64,000 nucleotides of DNA from NCBI RefSeq assembly GCF_017483025.1, contig NZ_JAFUMA010000066.1, forward strand, positions 62,001 to 126,000, read 5' to 3'. This DNA is from Anaerotignum sp. (GTDB lineage Bacteria; Bacillota; Clostridia; Lachnospirales; Anaerotignaceae). Numbering within the stretch: position 1 is the first letter of the stretch; each line of letters begins with the position of its first letter. The notes under the pieces are model-generated. The model was not told where the DNA came from. It saw only the letters and a program-made list of their open reading frames with translations, and searched no databases. Both the position numbers and the translations under genes were made by a program. This document shows, piece by piece, positions 8,797 through 16,889 of this stretch.

Positions 8797-9627
8797 TCAT
8801 TTCTCTGCTGAAAGTATTTTATGCGATTCGGACACGACTTCTTCCAGTCTTGCCGCCACTTCTTCTTCGCTCATACCGCTCTGGCTCTTGTCCAGATAAA
8901 TGAGATATTCGATATTACCTTCGGGGCCCTTGATGGGAGAGAAATCCAGCGCCAGAATCCCCAGATTCTGAGCACGCACATAATTCACGATCATTTCGAT
9001 GACCTCTCTATGTACGTTGATATCTCTGACTACGCCCTTTTTGCCGACCTTTTCTCTGCCCGCTTCAAACTGAGGCTTGATGAGGCATACCAGCTGACCC
9101 TTGGAGCCCAAGACGCCCAACACTGCAGGCAGCACCTTCGTCAGGGAAATAAAGGAAACATCGATAGAGGCAAAATCACCCTCATCGGGCACCTGTTCAT
9201 GGGTCACATAGCGCACGTTAGTCTTTTCCAGACAAACGACCCTCTCATCATTGCGCAACTTCCACGCAAACTGACCATAGCCTACGTCGATGGCATAAAC
9301 CTTGCTGGCGCCATTCTGCAGCATACAATCTGTAAAGCCACCGGTGGATGCACCGATATCCAGACAAATCTTGCCTTCCAACTGCACGCCAAATTCATTG
9401 ATGGCTTTTTCCAGCTTGTAGCCGCCGCGGCTGACATATTTCATCTGGCTGCCTTTTACCTTGATATTGGCGTTTACGGCAACCTTTGTACCTGCTTTAT
9501 CTTCCTTCTGGCCGTCAACATAAACGTTGCCCGCCATGATATATGCTTTCGCCAGTTCTCTGGAGTTTGCCAGACCCTGCTGTACCAGTAAAACGTCTAA
9601 TCTTTCTTTTTCTACCTTTTCTGCCAT
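8797..9627 (-). CDS. tlyA: TlyA-family rRNA 2'-O-methyltransferase
   Basis: A 276-residue two-domain protein. Residues 1-65 form an S4 RNA-binding domain (RLDVLLVQQGLANSRELAK) and the rest is an FtsJ-like Rossmann methyltransferase with LDIGASTGGFTDCML as the SAM site and the catalytic lysine in YVSRGGYKLEKA. Family members methylate ribosomal cytidines; some have been called hemolysins. I chose the ATG at 9627 because GGGAG is 8 bases upstream of it; an ATG at 9633 overlaps the dxs stop and has almost no spacing. Confidence 0.9.
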   Translation of the reverse strand: MAEKVEKERLDVLLVQQGLANSRELAKAYIMAGNVYVDGQKEDKAGTKVAVNANIKVKGSQMKYVSRGGYKLEKAINEFGVQLEGKICLDIGASTGGFTDCMLQNGASKVYAIDVGYGQFAWKLRNDERVVCLEKTNVRYVTHEQVPDEGDFASIDVSFISLTKVLPAVLGVLGSKGQLVCLIKPQFEAGREKVGKKGVVRDINVHREVIEMIVNYVRAQNLGILALDFSPIKGPEGNIEYLIYLDKSQSGMSEEEVAARLEEVVSESHKILSAEK

Positions 9628-9629
9628 GG

Positions 9630-11498
9630 TCATTCTCCCAATCTCTTTTTAATGCTTTCATAGATGCCCGCAGCATCCAACCCATACCGTTCAAAAAGCT
9701 GGTTCTGCGTGCCCTGTTCGATATATTTGTCTGGGAAAGCCAGATTCAGCACATCTGCCTGAATGCCCGCGTCCCCGTAAAATTCCAATACTTTGGAGCC
9801 AAGACCGCCCTTGCGAAGGTTGTCCTCCACAGTTACGATATGCTCACATTTTTCCGCCGCTTTTCGCAGCATTTCTTCATCCACAGGCTTGATGAAACGC
9901 ATATTCACCAGCATGGGATGGTATCCATCCGCTTCCAGCATTTTCGCCGCTTCCGCCGCCGCTTTCAGCATATGGCCTTCTGCCAGAATGGCAATTCTTT
10001 CACCTTCCTGAATGAGTTCTGCCTTGCCATATTGGACAGGCTGTTTATTTTCCTCGAATGCTGTTTCCGCCGCGCCTCTGGGGTAACGCACCGCAATAGG
10101 GCCATCCCATTTATTGATGGCGAAATCCAGCATTTCTTCCAGTTCCCAGTCATTCTTTGGAGAAAGGACAGTCATGTTGGGAATATGGCCCAGGAAGGAC
10201 AGATCAAATACGCCCTGATGGGTCTCCCCGTCTGCGCCGACGATACCCGCTCTGTCGATGGCAAATACCACATGCAGGTTCTGCATGCAAACGTCATGAA
10301 CGATCTGATCATAGGCCCTTTGCAGGAAAGAGGAATACACCGCAAAAACAGGGGTAATACCGCCTTTCGCCAGTCCTGCCGCAAAGGTGGTGCCATGCTG
10401 TTCCGCAATGGCCACGTCAAAGAAGCGTTTCGGGAAGGCTCTCTGAAATTTTTCAAAACCTGTGCCGCCGCTCATGGCTGCAGTGATGCCGACCACCTTG
10501 CTGTTTTTCTTACCAATTTCCACCATCTTCTCCCCGAAAACGGAAGACCAGCTTTTACCGCCTTTGGAAGTGGAAAGGCCTGTTTTCAGGTCAAAAGCGC
10601 CTACGCCGTGGTAATCCCAGGGGCGTTCCTCCGCATAGGGATAGCCTTTGCCCTTGATGGTCTTCACATGGATGAGGACAGGGCGGTTCATTTCTTTTAC
10701 ATTCTGGAACAATTCAATCATATCGGGCAAATCATGCCCATCCACAGGGCCGATATATTTGAAGCCCAGCTGTTCAAACAATGCCCCTTGGGTCAACAGC
10801 ATCTTCGCCCCATCGCGCATGTTTTTCAGCACCTGATATGTCCCTTCGCCAATGACAGGCACGTTGTCTCTGAACTGCTTCACCGCTTCCTTCCAGCCGC
10901 GATACTGATAGCTGGTGCGGAGATTGTTCAGGTGCTTGCTCATGGCGCCCACATTTGTATCGATAGACATCTGATTGTCATTCAGAATGACGATCAGACG
11001 AGTATGTTCTCTGCCGGCGTTGTTCAGCGCTTCGTAGGCCAGGCCGCCCGTCATGGAGCCATCCCCGATGACTGCAATGACATGTTCCTTCCCGCCCATC
11101 AGGTCTCTTGCCTTTGCCAGACCCAATGCCGCAGAAATAGACGTGGAGCTGTGCCCCGCCGCAAAAGCATCACAATCGCTTTCATTGGGCTTCGGGAAGC
11201 CGCTCAGGCCATCCATCTGTCGCAGATGGTCGAAGCCTTCCTTTCTGCCCGTCAAAATCTTATGGATATAAGCCTGATGGCCTACATCCCATACGATTTT
11301 GTCCCTCGGCAGATCGAAGCAGTATTCCAAAGCCACCGTCAGCTCCACCACGCCCAGATTGCTGGCCAGATGACCGCCGGTCTTGGAAACCTTCTGCAAA
11401 AGGAATTTGCGCAGCTCTTTACACAGCTGCTTCAGTTCTGTATCGTTCAATTTTCTGATATCTTCAGTGGAATGGATGTGTTTCAAAATTCCGTCCAC
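9630..11498 (-). CDS. dxs: 1-deoxy-D-xylulose-5-phosphate synthase
   Basis: A 622-residue thiamine-diphosphate enzyme that condenses pyruvate and glyceraldehyde 3-phosphate, the first step of the MEP isoprenoid pathway. Seen are the GDGSMTGGLAYEALNNAG cofactor motif, GHDLPDMIELF, the glutamate in IAEQHGTTFAAG and the transketolase C-terminal domain. It probably starts at GTG (11496-11498) after GGTGAAA. With ispA two genes upstream, the operon holds both the entry and a chain-building step of isoprenoid synthesis. Confidence 0.95.
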   Translation of the reverse strand: MDGILKHIHSTEDIRKLNDTELKQLCKELRKFLLQKVSKTGGHLASNLGVVELTVALEYCFDLPRDKIVWDVGHQAYIHKILTGRKEGFDHLRQMDGLSGFPKPNESDCDAFAAGHSSTSISAALGLAKARDLMGGKEHVIAVIGDGSMTGGLAYEALNNAGREHTRLIVILNDNQMSIDTNVGAMSKHLNNLRTSYQYRGWKEAVKQFRDNVPVIGEGTYQVLKNMRDGAKMLLTQGALFEQLGFKYIGPVDGHDLPDMIELFQNVKEMNRPVLIHVKTIKGKGYPYAEERPWDYHGVGAFDLKTGLSTSKGGKSWSSVFGEKMVEIGKKNSKVVGITAAMSGGTGFEKFQRAFPKRFFDVAIAEQHGTTFAAGLAKGGITPVFAVYSSFLQRAYDQIVHDVCMQNLHVVFAIDRAGIVGADGETHQGVFDLSFLGHIPNMTVLSPKNDWELEEMLDFAINKWDGPIAVRYPRGAAETAFEENKQPVQYGKAELIQEGERIAILAEGHMLKAAAEAAKMLEADGYHPMLVNMRFIKPVDEEMLRKAAEKCEHIVTVEDNLRKGGLGSKVLEFYGDAGIQADVLNLAFPDKYIEQGTQNQLFERYGLDAAGIYESIKKRLGE

Positions 11499-11531
11499 GA
11501 TTTCACCAACTCTCTATTGCTACAAAATGCA

Positions 11532-11963
11532 TCAAAGCCAAAGGCCAATGATGATACCCAATACTGCCCCCGCGGCAACTTCCAGAGGGGTATGCCCCAG
11601 AAGTTCCTTCAATTCGCCTACATCCGGCATCTTATGATCCAGAATCAGGTCGTTCAAAATTTCCGCATGTCTGCCTGCTGCTCTTCGGATGCCCTGGGCA
11701 TCATACATGGTAACGAAAGAAAAGATCAGCGCCACGGCAAATAACGGGGAATCGAACCCATGGTATTTCGCGATACTAAAGGACAATGCCATAGTAAAAG
11801 AGGAATGGGAGCTGGGCATGCCGCCTGTCCCCATGATGCGGGATGCATCAAATCGTTTTTCCGTAATGAGTGTCAAAATAATTTTGATACCCTGTGCTGC
11901 TGCCCAGCCAATGATGGCAGCCCAAAGGGGTGTATTTTGCAGAATCGCTTCGAAGTTATACAT
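11532..11963 (-). CDS. Divergent PAP2-family membrane protein (YuiD-like)
   Basis: A 143-residue membrane protein with AAIIGWAAAQGIKI, GTGGMPSSHSSF and GVLGHTPLEVAAGAV-like segments (seen as LLGHTPLEVAAGA). SSHS and GHTPLEV are the shrunken acid-phosphatase motifs of the DUF212 group. Relatives may act on lipid phosphates. Its place between dxs and ispA suggests a polyprenyl phosphate role, but that is inference. Three to four hydrophobic stretches are visible. Confidence 0.85.
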   Translation of the reverse strand: MYNFEAILQNTPLWAAIIGWAAAQGIKIILTLITEKRFDASRIMGTGGMPSSHSSFTMALSFSIAKYHGFDSPLFAVALIFSFVTMYDAQGIRRAAGRHAEILNDLILDHKMPDVGELKELLGHTPLEVAAGAVLGIIIGLWL

Positions 11964-12004
11964 AGACTCGCCTTCTTTCTGCTTATTTTAAAAAGGAATA
12001 CTCC

Positions 12005-12892
12005 TCAAAATGTTCTGGTCAAAAGATATTTTGTCAGTTCCAGCAAAAATTCGCAGCTTTCTCCCTGTTTTTTCCAGATATCAATGGCTTCATCGGAAAG
12101 CTTCGCCGCAATTTCTCTGGATTTTTCGATGCCAAACAGTGTTACGTATGTTGTTTTCTCATTCTTTTCATCACTGTGGATGGGTTTGCCCAATTCTTCC
12201 AGTGTGCTTGTCACATCCAGAATGTCATCCAGAATCTGGAACGCTACACCGATCTTTTCCCCAGCCAGACCGAACTGTTCCGCCGTTTCTTTGTCGGCAC
12301 CGCCAACGATAGCGCCCGCTTCCAGTGCCCCACGGATCATTGCCGCTGTTTTATGCAAATGGATAAAATCCAGCGTTTCGATATCCAGTGGTTTGCCTTC
12401 AAAATGCACATCCACCACCTGCCCCGTCAGCATACCGAAAATGCCAGCCCCATGGGCAATGGCTTTCATAGCGCCTGTGGTCTGGGGTGTGGGATTTTTC
12501 AGACAGGCATCCGCCATAGTCTCCATGGCATGATGCAGCAGGCCATCGCCAGCCAAAATCGCCATATCTTCGCCGAATACCTTATGGCTTGTCAGTCTGC
12601 CGCGGCGATAATCATCGTTATCCATGGCAGGCAGATCATCATGGATCAGGGAATAGGTATGAATCATTTCCAATGCGCAGGCAAAGGGCAGAGCATCTTC
12701 CTTCTTGCCGCCAACTGCCTCGCAGGCCGCCAGCACCATCATAGGGCGCAGTCTTTTACCGCCCGCCATCAGGCTATAGCGCATGGCTTCAAAAATCACA
12801 GGGGGAAATTCCTGCTGTTCGGGTACGGATTTTTCCAATGCTGCTTCAATATAGGCGCATCTATCTTTCATTTCCTGTTTTAAATCCATCAT
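12005..12892 (-). CDS. ispA: Polyprenyl synthetase, probably farnesyl diphosphate synthase
   Basis: A 295-residue chain-length-specific prenyl transferase. The first aspartate-rich motif is HDDLPAMDNDD and the second is DDILD; GGKRLRP and GQVVDVHFEG are also typical. The length and the DDLPAMDND form match short-chain (C15) bacterial enzymes. The product would feed undecaprenyl phosphate and quinones. Its start overlaps the stop of xseB (TGATG), so translation is coupled. Confidence 0.92.
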   Translation of the reverse strand: MMDLKQEMKDRCAYIEAALEKSVPEQQEFPPVIFEAMRYSLMAGGKRLRPMMVLAACEAVGGKKEDALPFACALEMIHTYSLIHDDLPAMDNDDYRRGRLTSHKVFGEDMAILAGDGLLHHAMETMADACLKNPTPQTTGAMKAIAHGAGIFGMLTGQVVDVHFEGKPLDIETLDFIHLHKTAAMIRGALEAGAIVGGADKETAEQFGLAGEKIGVAFQILDDILDVTSTLEELGKPIHSDEKNEKTTYVTLFGIEKSREIAAKLSDEAIDIWKKQGESCEFLLELTKYLLTRTF

Positions 12893-13125
12893 CAGTCAAC
12901 CTCCGCCTGAAAAGGCTCTTCCTGCCAAAGTCCTGCTTCTTTCCTGAGAAGGACGATCTCACCTTCTGCCGCTGCAAGCTTTTCCTTGCACAGGGCAGAA
13001 AGGCTCAACCCCTCTTTATACAATGCAACAGCTGTTTCCAGCGGTGCTTCCTCCTGCTCCAGCTGTTCCACGATCTCCTCCAAGCGTTCCATCGCTTCCT
13101 CAAAGGATAGCTTCTTTTTCGCCAT
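12892..13125 (-). CDS. xseB: Exodeoxyribonuclease VII small subunit
   Basis: A 77-residue helical protein with the family core SFEEAMERLEEIVEQLE and a long amphipathic second helix. It assembles in several copies with XseA into the single-strand exonuclease. The ATG at 13125 follows GGCGGTG and lies 26 bases inside the xseA 3' end, so the two genes overlap. Confidence 0.92.
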   Translation of the reverse strand: MAKKKLSFEEAMERLEEIVEQLEQEEAPLETAVALYKEGLSLSALCKEKLAAAEGEIVLLRKEAGLWQEEPFQAEVD

Positions 13126-14335
13126 GGGCAAACACCGCCTTTCCTGTTACTTCTGCCCGCAGGATGCCGTCTTTCATGCGCACCTGCACAGCCTGTCCAA
13201 CTGCTGCCGCTTCCGCCGTCGTCACAGGCTTTCCCTTTTCATCCATCAGCAGGGCATAGCCCCTCTGCATGATGGAGAAAGGAGAGACTGCCTCCAATCT
13301 GGCTTCTGCCGCCGTCAGCTTCTGTTTATCCTTCTCCAGCTTTCGCAAAGTTTCTCGCAGCAAAAGCCGTTCCTTTTCTTCCAAATACATTTGTGTCCGC
13401 TGGATGCGTTCCAAAGGACGCTTCAAAACGGGGCGCTCCTTCAAAAATTCCAGTCGGCGCTTGGATGTGGTCAGAACCGCCTGCACGTCTCTGTCAAGAC
13501 GATTCATCAGTTCCTCCAAATCCGCTTTGATTCTATCCAATGGCTCCGTCGCCAGTTCCGCCGCCGCAGATGGCGTAGGCGCCCGCATATCCGATACAAA
13601 ATCCGCAATGGTAAAATCCGTTTCATGGCCCACTGCGGAAATGACAGGTAATTCCGATGCAAAAATGGCGCGAGCAACGATCTCCTCATTGAACGCCCAC
13701 AAATCTTCCATAGAACCACCGCCGCGGCCAAGGATGATGACATCTGCCTGTCCCCAGCCGTTTGCCAGTTTGATGGACTTTACGATATCCTCCGCTGCAT
13801 ATTCCCCCTGCACCAGCGTAGGGAAAACCGCAATTTTCACGCGAGGGTCTCGTCTTTTCGCAATCTGGATAATATCCCGCACCGCCGCCCCTGTAGGGGA
13901 AGTAATGACAGCGATACAGCCCACATGCTCAGGAATTTCTCTCTTGAAATCTGCATCAAACAGGCCTTCCGCCGCCAGTTTTTCCTTCATCTGCTCAAAG
14001 GCGATCTGCAGAGCACCCATGCCCACAGGTTCCAGAAATTCACCATACAGCTGATATTGCCCTGTTTTCTCGTAAAGGGAAACATGTCCATACAAAATCA
14101 CTTTCATGCCGTTTTCCGGCTCAAAGGGGATCTGCATAGCATCCTGTCGAAAAATGACACAGGAAATGGCCCCCTGGGCGTCTTTCAGGGTGAAATACCA
14201 ATGGCCGCTTGAATGGGCCTTAAAATTGGAAATTTCCCCCTGCACCAGAAGGCTGTTGAGTATAAAATCATTTTCCAGCAGATTTTTGATATATCGGTTG
14301 ATCTGCCCCACCGAGAAAACCTTCGGTTCGATCAT
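13100..14335 (-). CDS. xseA: Exodeoxyribonuclease VII large subunit
   Basis: A 411-residue catalytic subunit that trims single-stranded DNA. The N-terminal OB fold carries SVGQINRYIKNLLEN and the catalytic domain has ITSPTGAAVRDI, ILGRGGGSMEDLWAFN and SAVGHETDFTIADFVSDMRAPTPSAAAE-type sequence. A coiled coil follows. The C-terminus overlaps xseB and its start overlaps the nusB stop by four bases. Confidence 0.95.
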   Translation of the reverse strand: MIEPKVFSVGQINRYIKNLLENDFILNSLLVQGEISNFKAHSSGHWYFTLKDAQGAISCVIFRQDAMQIPFEPENGMKVILYGHVSLYEKTGQYQLYGEFLEPVGMGALQIAFEQMKEKLAAEGLFDADFKREIPEHVGCIAVITSPTGAAVRDIIQIAKRRDPRVKIAVFPTLVQGEYAAEDIVKSIKLANGWGQADVIILGRGGGSMEDLWAFNEEIVARAIFASELPVISAVGHETDFTIADFVSDMRAPTPSAAAELATEPLDRIKADLEELMNRLDRDVQAVLTTSKRRLEFLKERPVLKRPLERIQRTQMYLEEKERLLLRETLRKLEKDKQKLTAAEARLEAVSPFSIMQRGYALLMDEKGKPVTTAEAAAVGQAVQVRMKDGILRAEVTGKAVFAHGEKEAIL

Positions 14336-14730
14336 TTTGCTACCTTGCCCAGCACGCCGTTGATGAAAGCAGGCGCTTCATCAGAGCTGAATTTTTTCGC
14401 CAGTTCCACTGCTTCGTTGATGGCAACGCCAACGGGTGTTTCCCCAAATTTCATTTCGTAAACAGCCAGTCGCAGGATGGCCAGATCCACTTTATTCATG
14501 CGTTCAGGGTCCCAACCCTTTGCGCATGCAGCGATCATACCGTCGATCTCATCCATATGTTCATTTACCCCTTCCACTTCGGAAAGGATGAATGCTTTTT
14601 CTGTTTCTTCCACAGGCTCATCCTTTTCTGCAAAGAAAAGTTCTTTCACCTGTTCAAATTCTGCCGCTTCGCTGAAATCCATCTGGAACAGCAGGAAAAA
14701 CGCATTCTTTCTCGCACTTCTTCGGCTCAT
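14332..14730 (-). CDS. nusB: Transcription antitermination factor NusB
   Basis: A 132-residue all-helical RNA-binding protein that joins NusE (S10) at boxA in rRNA leader transcripts. It begins MSRRSARKNAF and has the family signatures LFQMDFSE, NKVDLAILRLAVYEM and VAINEAVELAKKF, with a terminal FINGVLGKVAK. The ATG at 14730 is preceded by GGAGGT; eight further in-frame codons upstream are unlikely to be used. It overlaps xseA by four bases. Confidence 0.94.
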   Translation of the reverse strand: MSRRSARKNAFFLLFQMDFSEAAEFEQVKELFFAEKDEPVEETEKAFILSEVEGVNEHMDEIDGMIAACAKGWDPERMNKVDLAILRLAVYEMKFGETPVGVAINEAVELAKKFSSDEAPAFINGVLGKVAK

Positions 14731-14792
14731 AACATACCTCCGTATTTCATACACGAAAACATTTTCGTCTCAGTAAATTTCCCTTTAAAACA

Positions 14793-14832
14793 CCAGACGG
14801 GTTCCATCGGCATAAACCATGAAACCCGTTTG
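14793..14832 (-). terminator. Hairpin between asp23 and nusB, weak terminator or processing site
   Basis: ACGGGTT pairs with AACCCGT and the stem extends through CAT/ATG. On the minus strand only a short TTTT follows, so partial termination is more likely than a full stop. Confidence 0.4.
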
Positions 14833-14851
14833 CATACATTTTCACCGATGA

Positions 14852-15217
14852 TTATTCTTCATCCTCAGCTTTCGCTTCTTTTTCCTTCACAACGCCGGAA
14901 ACGCTGACATTTACAGCAGCCACATTCAGGCCTGTCATGGTTTCCACTGTGGATTTTACTCTTTCCTGCACTTCTGCAGCGACCTTCTGCACCTTTGTGC
15001 CGAATTTCACAATGATTTCCATATCCAACACTGCTTCGTTTTCATCCTTGGCGATCTTCACGCATTTTGTGTGACCTTTTTTGCCAAAGAATTCCACAAT
15101 GCCTTTGCCATGGGCGCCGGCTACAACGCCTTCCACTTCCAGTGCTGCTGTCACAGCGATCACGCCTACCACTTCATCTGCGATCTGGATCTGGCCATTC
15201 ATTTTATTTTCAGACAT
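14852..15217 (-). CDS. Asp23/Gls24 family envelope stress protein
   Basis: A 121-residue protein of the DUF322 family: GQIQIADEVVGVIAVTAALEVEGV, then VDMEIIVKFG-like sequence (seen as LDMEIIVKFG) and VQERVKSTVETMTGL, VNVSVSGVV. Members associate with the envelope and are often encoded at the head of the nusB operon in Clostridia, as here. The C-terminal tail is acidic. The start at 15217 follows GGAGGT; 25 upstream in-frame codons are excluded by that site. Confidence 0.9.
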   Translation of the reverse strand: MSENKMNGQIQIADEVVGVIAVTAALEVEGVVAGAHGKGIVEFFGKKGHTKCVKIAKDENEAVLDMEIIVKFGTKVQKVAAEVQERVKSTVETMTGLNVAAVNVSVSGVVKEKEAKAEDEE

Positions 15218-15326
15218 GTTCCTTACCTCCTGTTTTTGGGTTTTATTCATGATTTCATGCAAAAATCCTGTATACCTTGCGGGAAATTCCAAACAATACC
15301 TTTTTTCCGCGCATAATTATGTTTTG

Positions 15327-15355
15327 ATTATAACAGATAGTCACCTTTTTTGCAA
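15327..15355 (-). promoter_or_regulatory. Sigma-A promoter of the asp23-nusB operon
   Basis: TTGCAA and TATAAT are separated by 17 bp on the minus strand, between the spoIIIA terminator and asp23. Confidence 0.65.
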
Positions 15356-15379
15356 TGAATTATGCAGGAATTCATGCAT

Positions 15380-15403
15380 AAAAAAGGGCCGTGCAAGCGA
15401 CCC
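15380..15403 (-). terminator. Terminator of the spoIIIA operon
   Basis: On the minus strand GGGTCG pairs with CGGCCC around CTTGCA and is followed by TTTTTT. Confidence 0.75.
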
Positions 15404-15417
15404 TCTCTGACTTTCCC

Positions 15418-16059
15418 TTATTTTGCTTTCTGTAATGTGTTGATGCGGATCTTGGATGCATCCATCCCCGTTTTCCGCTTCACGATATCTTCGATCTGGG
15501 CTACTTCCGCATCCGTCAGGCTGTCCTTATCTACCACAACATCCACTGTATCATCATCGATGCGGACATAGGCTTCGCTGAAGCCCTTGGATTCGATCAT
15601 GGCTTCCGCCGCCGTTTCCTTTTCGATGCGTTCCTGCAGCTGCATCATGTTTTCTGTGCATTTCGCTTTCTGTTCCTGGCTGATGTTTTCATTATTCAGC
15701 ATTTCTGTCAGGATATCCTTCTGCTTCGCCCGGGACTGTTCTCTGTCCAGCTTTGCTTCCGCAAAATATTCAGAGCCTGTCAGGGCCTCGCTGCCGGCAG
15801 AAACATAGATGGCTGCACCGTCTCCCGTAGTCTCCGCCACTTCCGCCGTGATAGGGTCAAGCGCCAGTTCCGCCGTATCGATATCATCGGGCAGAGCGGA
15901 GTAATCCACCAGCGCCGTCACGTCCCCTTCTTCTGTCAGCTGCAGCGCTGTCTGGTTCCCTTCCGAAGAACGGCTTTCCTGAAAATTCAAATACCCCGCT
16001 GCTGCGATCATCACTGCCAATGCGGTGACCACTACTTGATTCCTCTTAATGACAAACAT
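15418..16059 (-). CDS. spoIIIAH: Stage III sporulation protein AH
   Basis: A 213-residue mother-cell protein with one N-terminal membrane segment (VVVTALAVMIAAAGYL) and a large outer domain. In B. subtilis it meets the forespore protein SpoIIQ across the septum to form the feeding channel. The C-terminal ring-building motif is visible as ESKGFSEAYVRIDDDTVDVVV and LTDAEVAQIEDIV. No spoIIQ gene is in this window. I prefer the ATG at 16059, which has a correctly spaced GAGGGGG, over one two codons upstream. Confidence 0.9.
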   Translation of the reverse strand: MFVIKRNQVVVTALAVMIAAAGYLNFQESRSSEGNQTALQLTEEGDVTALVDYSALPDDIDTAELALDPITAEVAETTGDGAAIYVSAGSEALTGSEYFAEAKLDREQSRAKQKDILTEMLNNENISQEQKAKCTENMMQLQERIEKETAAEAMIESKGFSEAYVRIDDDTVDVVVDKDSLTDAEVAQIEDIVKRKTGMDASKIRINTLQKAK

Positions 16060-16073
16060 TCCCATTTCCCCCT

Positions 16074-16631
16074 CTATTTCATTTTCAAAACTGCGATCTT
16101 ATGGGCAGGCACATCCAGAAGCGCCTGTGCCGCCTGATTGAGCGCCGCGCAAACGGTGGCATCTCCGCCGCCTTCCGCCACAATGACGACCCCTTCCACC
16201 TCCGGCGATGTTTCCGAAAGGATAAGAGGCGAGGTATTGCCGCTTTTATCCTCCGTCAGGATGGCGGTGTTTTCCACTCGCAGGCTTTCCGAAGTTTTTC
16301 CGCCGTCCTCTGTGTAGGATTCCTCCCGCACCTCATCTCGGGCAACGGTCTTTTCCTCCGTCCTGCGGTAGGTCAGCATCACGTCCACCTGTCCCGCCCC
16401 TTCGATTTTGGAGAGGATCTCTGCCATGCGTTTTTCGGTCTCCCCGTCATTGCCGATGGCTGTCTCCGTACGTTCCTCCTGCGACGAAACCTCCGGTGCA
16501 TCCCCGCCAAAGGAAGAAAAGCTCTTTCCCGCCGCCAAAAGCAGGATGCCCGCCATCAGCGCCAGAAACACATTACTGCGCATCTTCTTGTTTTCCGGGC
16601 TAAACAGCCCCTTAAAAACATCCTTTTGCAT
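16074..16631 (-). CDS. spoIIIAG: Stage III sporulation protein AG
   Basis: A 185-residue protein with a short cytoplasmic start, one membrane helix (VFLALMAGILLLAAG) and a ring-forming domain. Family cues are EKRMAEILSKIEGAGQVDVMLTY and VEGVVIVAEGGGD. SpoIIIAG forms a large ring within the channel between mother cell and forespore. It is four bases from spoIIIAF and in the usual order. Confidence 0.93.
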   Translation of the reverse strand: MQKDVFKGLFSPENKKMRSNVFLALMAGILLLAAGKSFSSFGGDAPEVSSQEERTETAIGNDGETEKRMAEILSKIEGAGQVDVMLTYRRTEEKTVARDEVREESYTEDGGKTSESLRVENTAILTEDKSGNTSPLILSETSPEVEGVVIVAEGGGDATVCAALNQAAQALLDVPAHKIAVLKMK

Positions 16632-16635
16632 CTTC

Positions 16636-16887
16636 TCACCCTTCTTTTGTAAATCCGTTGTATGTATCTGACCATTCCTGCTCCAGTCTCATAGCTGGCA
16701 GTTCGAAACCCTCCGTTTCACCGAACAGCCGAAGAAAGGGGCTCAGCACCGCTGTCAGCACCAGTACCCCCAGCACCAACTCCGCGTAGCGGCGATACTT
16801 CCCCTCGGGCAGGAGGATGCCCACCAAAGCAGAGAAAATGGTCAATGCAGTTATGGTTTTAATATATGCCGTAAATGCTTCCATCAT
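16636..16887 (-). CDS. spoIIIAF: Stage III sporulation protein AF
   Basis: An 83-residue (short) form of SpoIIIAF, with two membrane helices (TITALTIFSALVGILLP and YAELVLGVLVLTAVLSPFL) separated by EGKYRRY. B. subtilis SpoIIIAF is roughly 200 residues, so the soluble C-terminal domain is nearly absent here. The start was set at the ATG two bases after the spoIIIAE stop, with GGGAGG upstream. Confidence 0.82.
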   Translation of the reverse strand: MMEAFTAYIKTITALTIFSALVGILLPEGKYRRYAELVLGVLVLTAVLSPFLRLFGETEGFELPAMRLEQEWSDTYNGFTKEG

Positions 16888-16889
16888 GC

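Noticed and set aside
9543-11744. A 733-codon plus-strand frame opposite dxs
   Set aside because: Shadow frame of dxs and tlyA; no recognisable domains, and dxs is certain.
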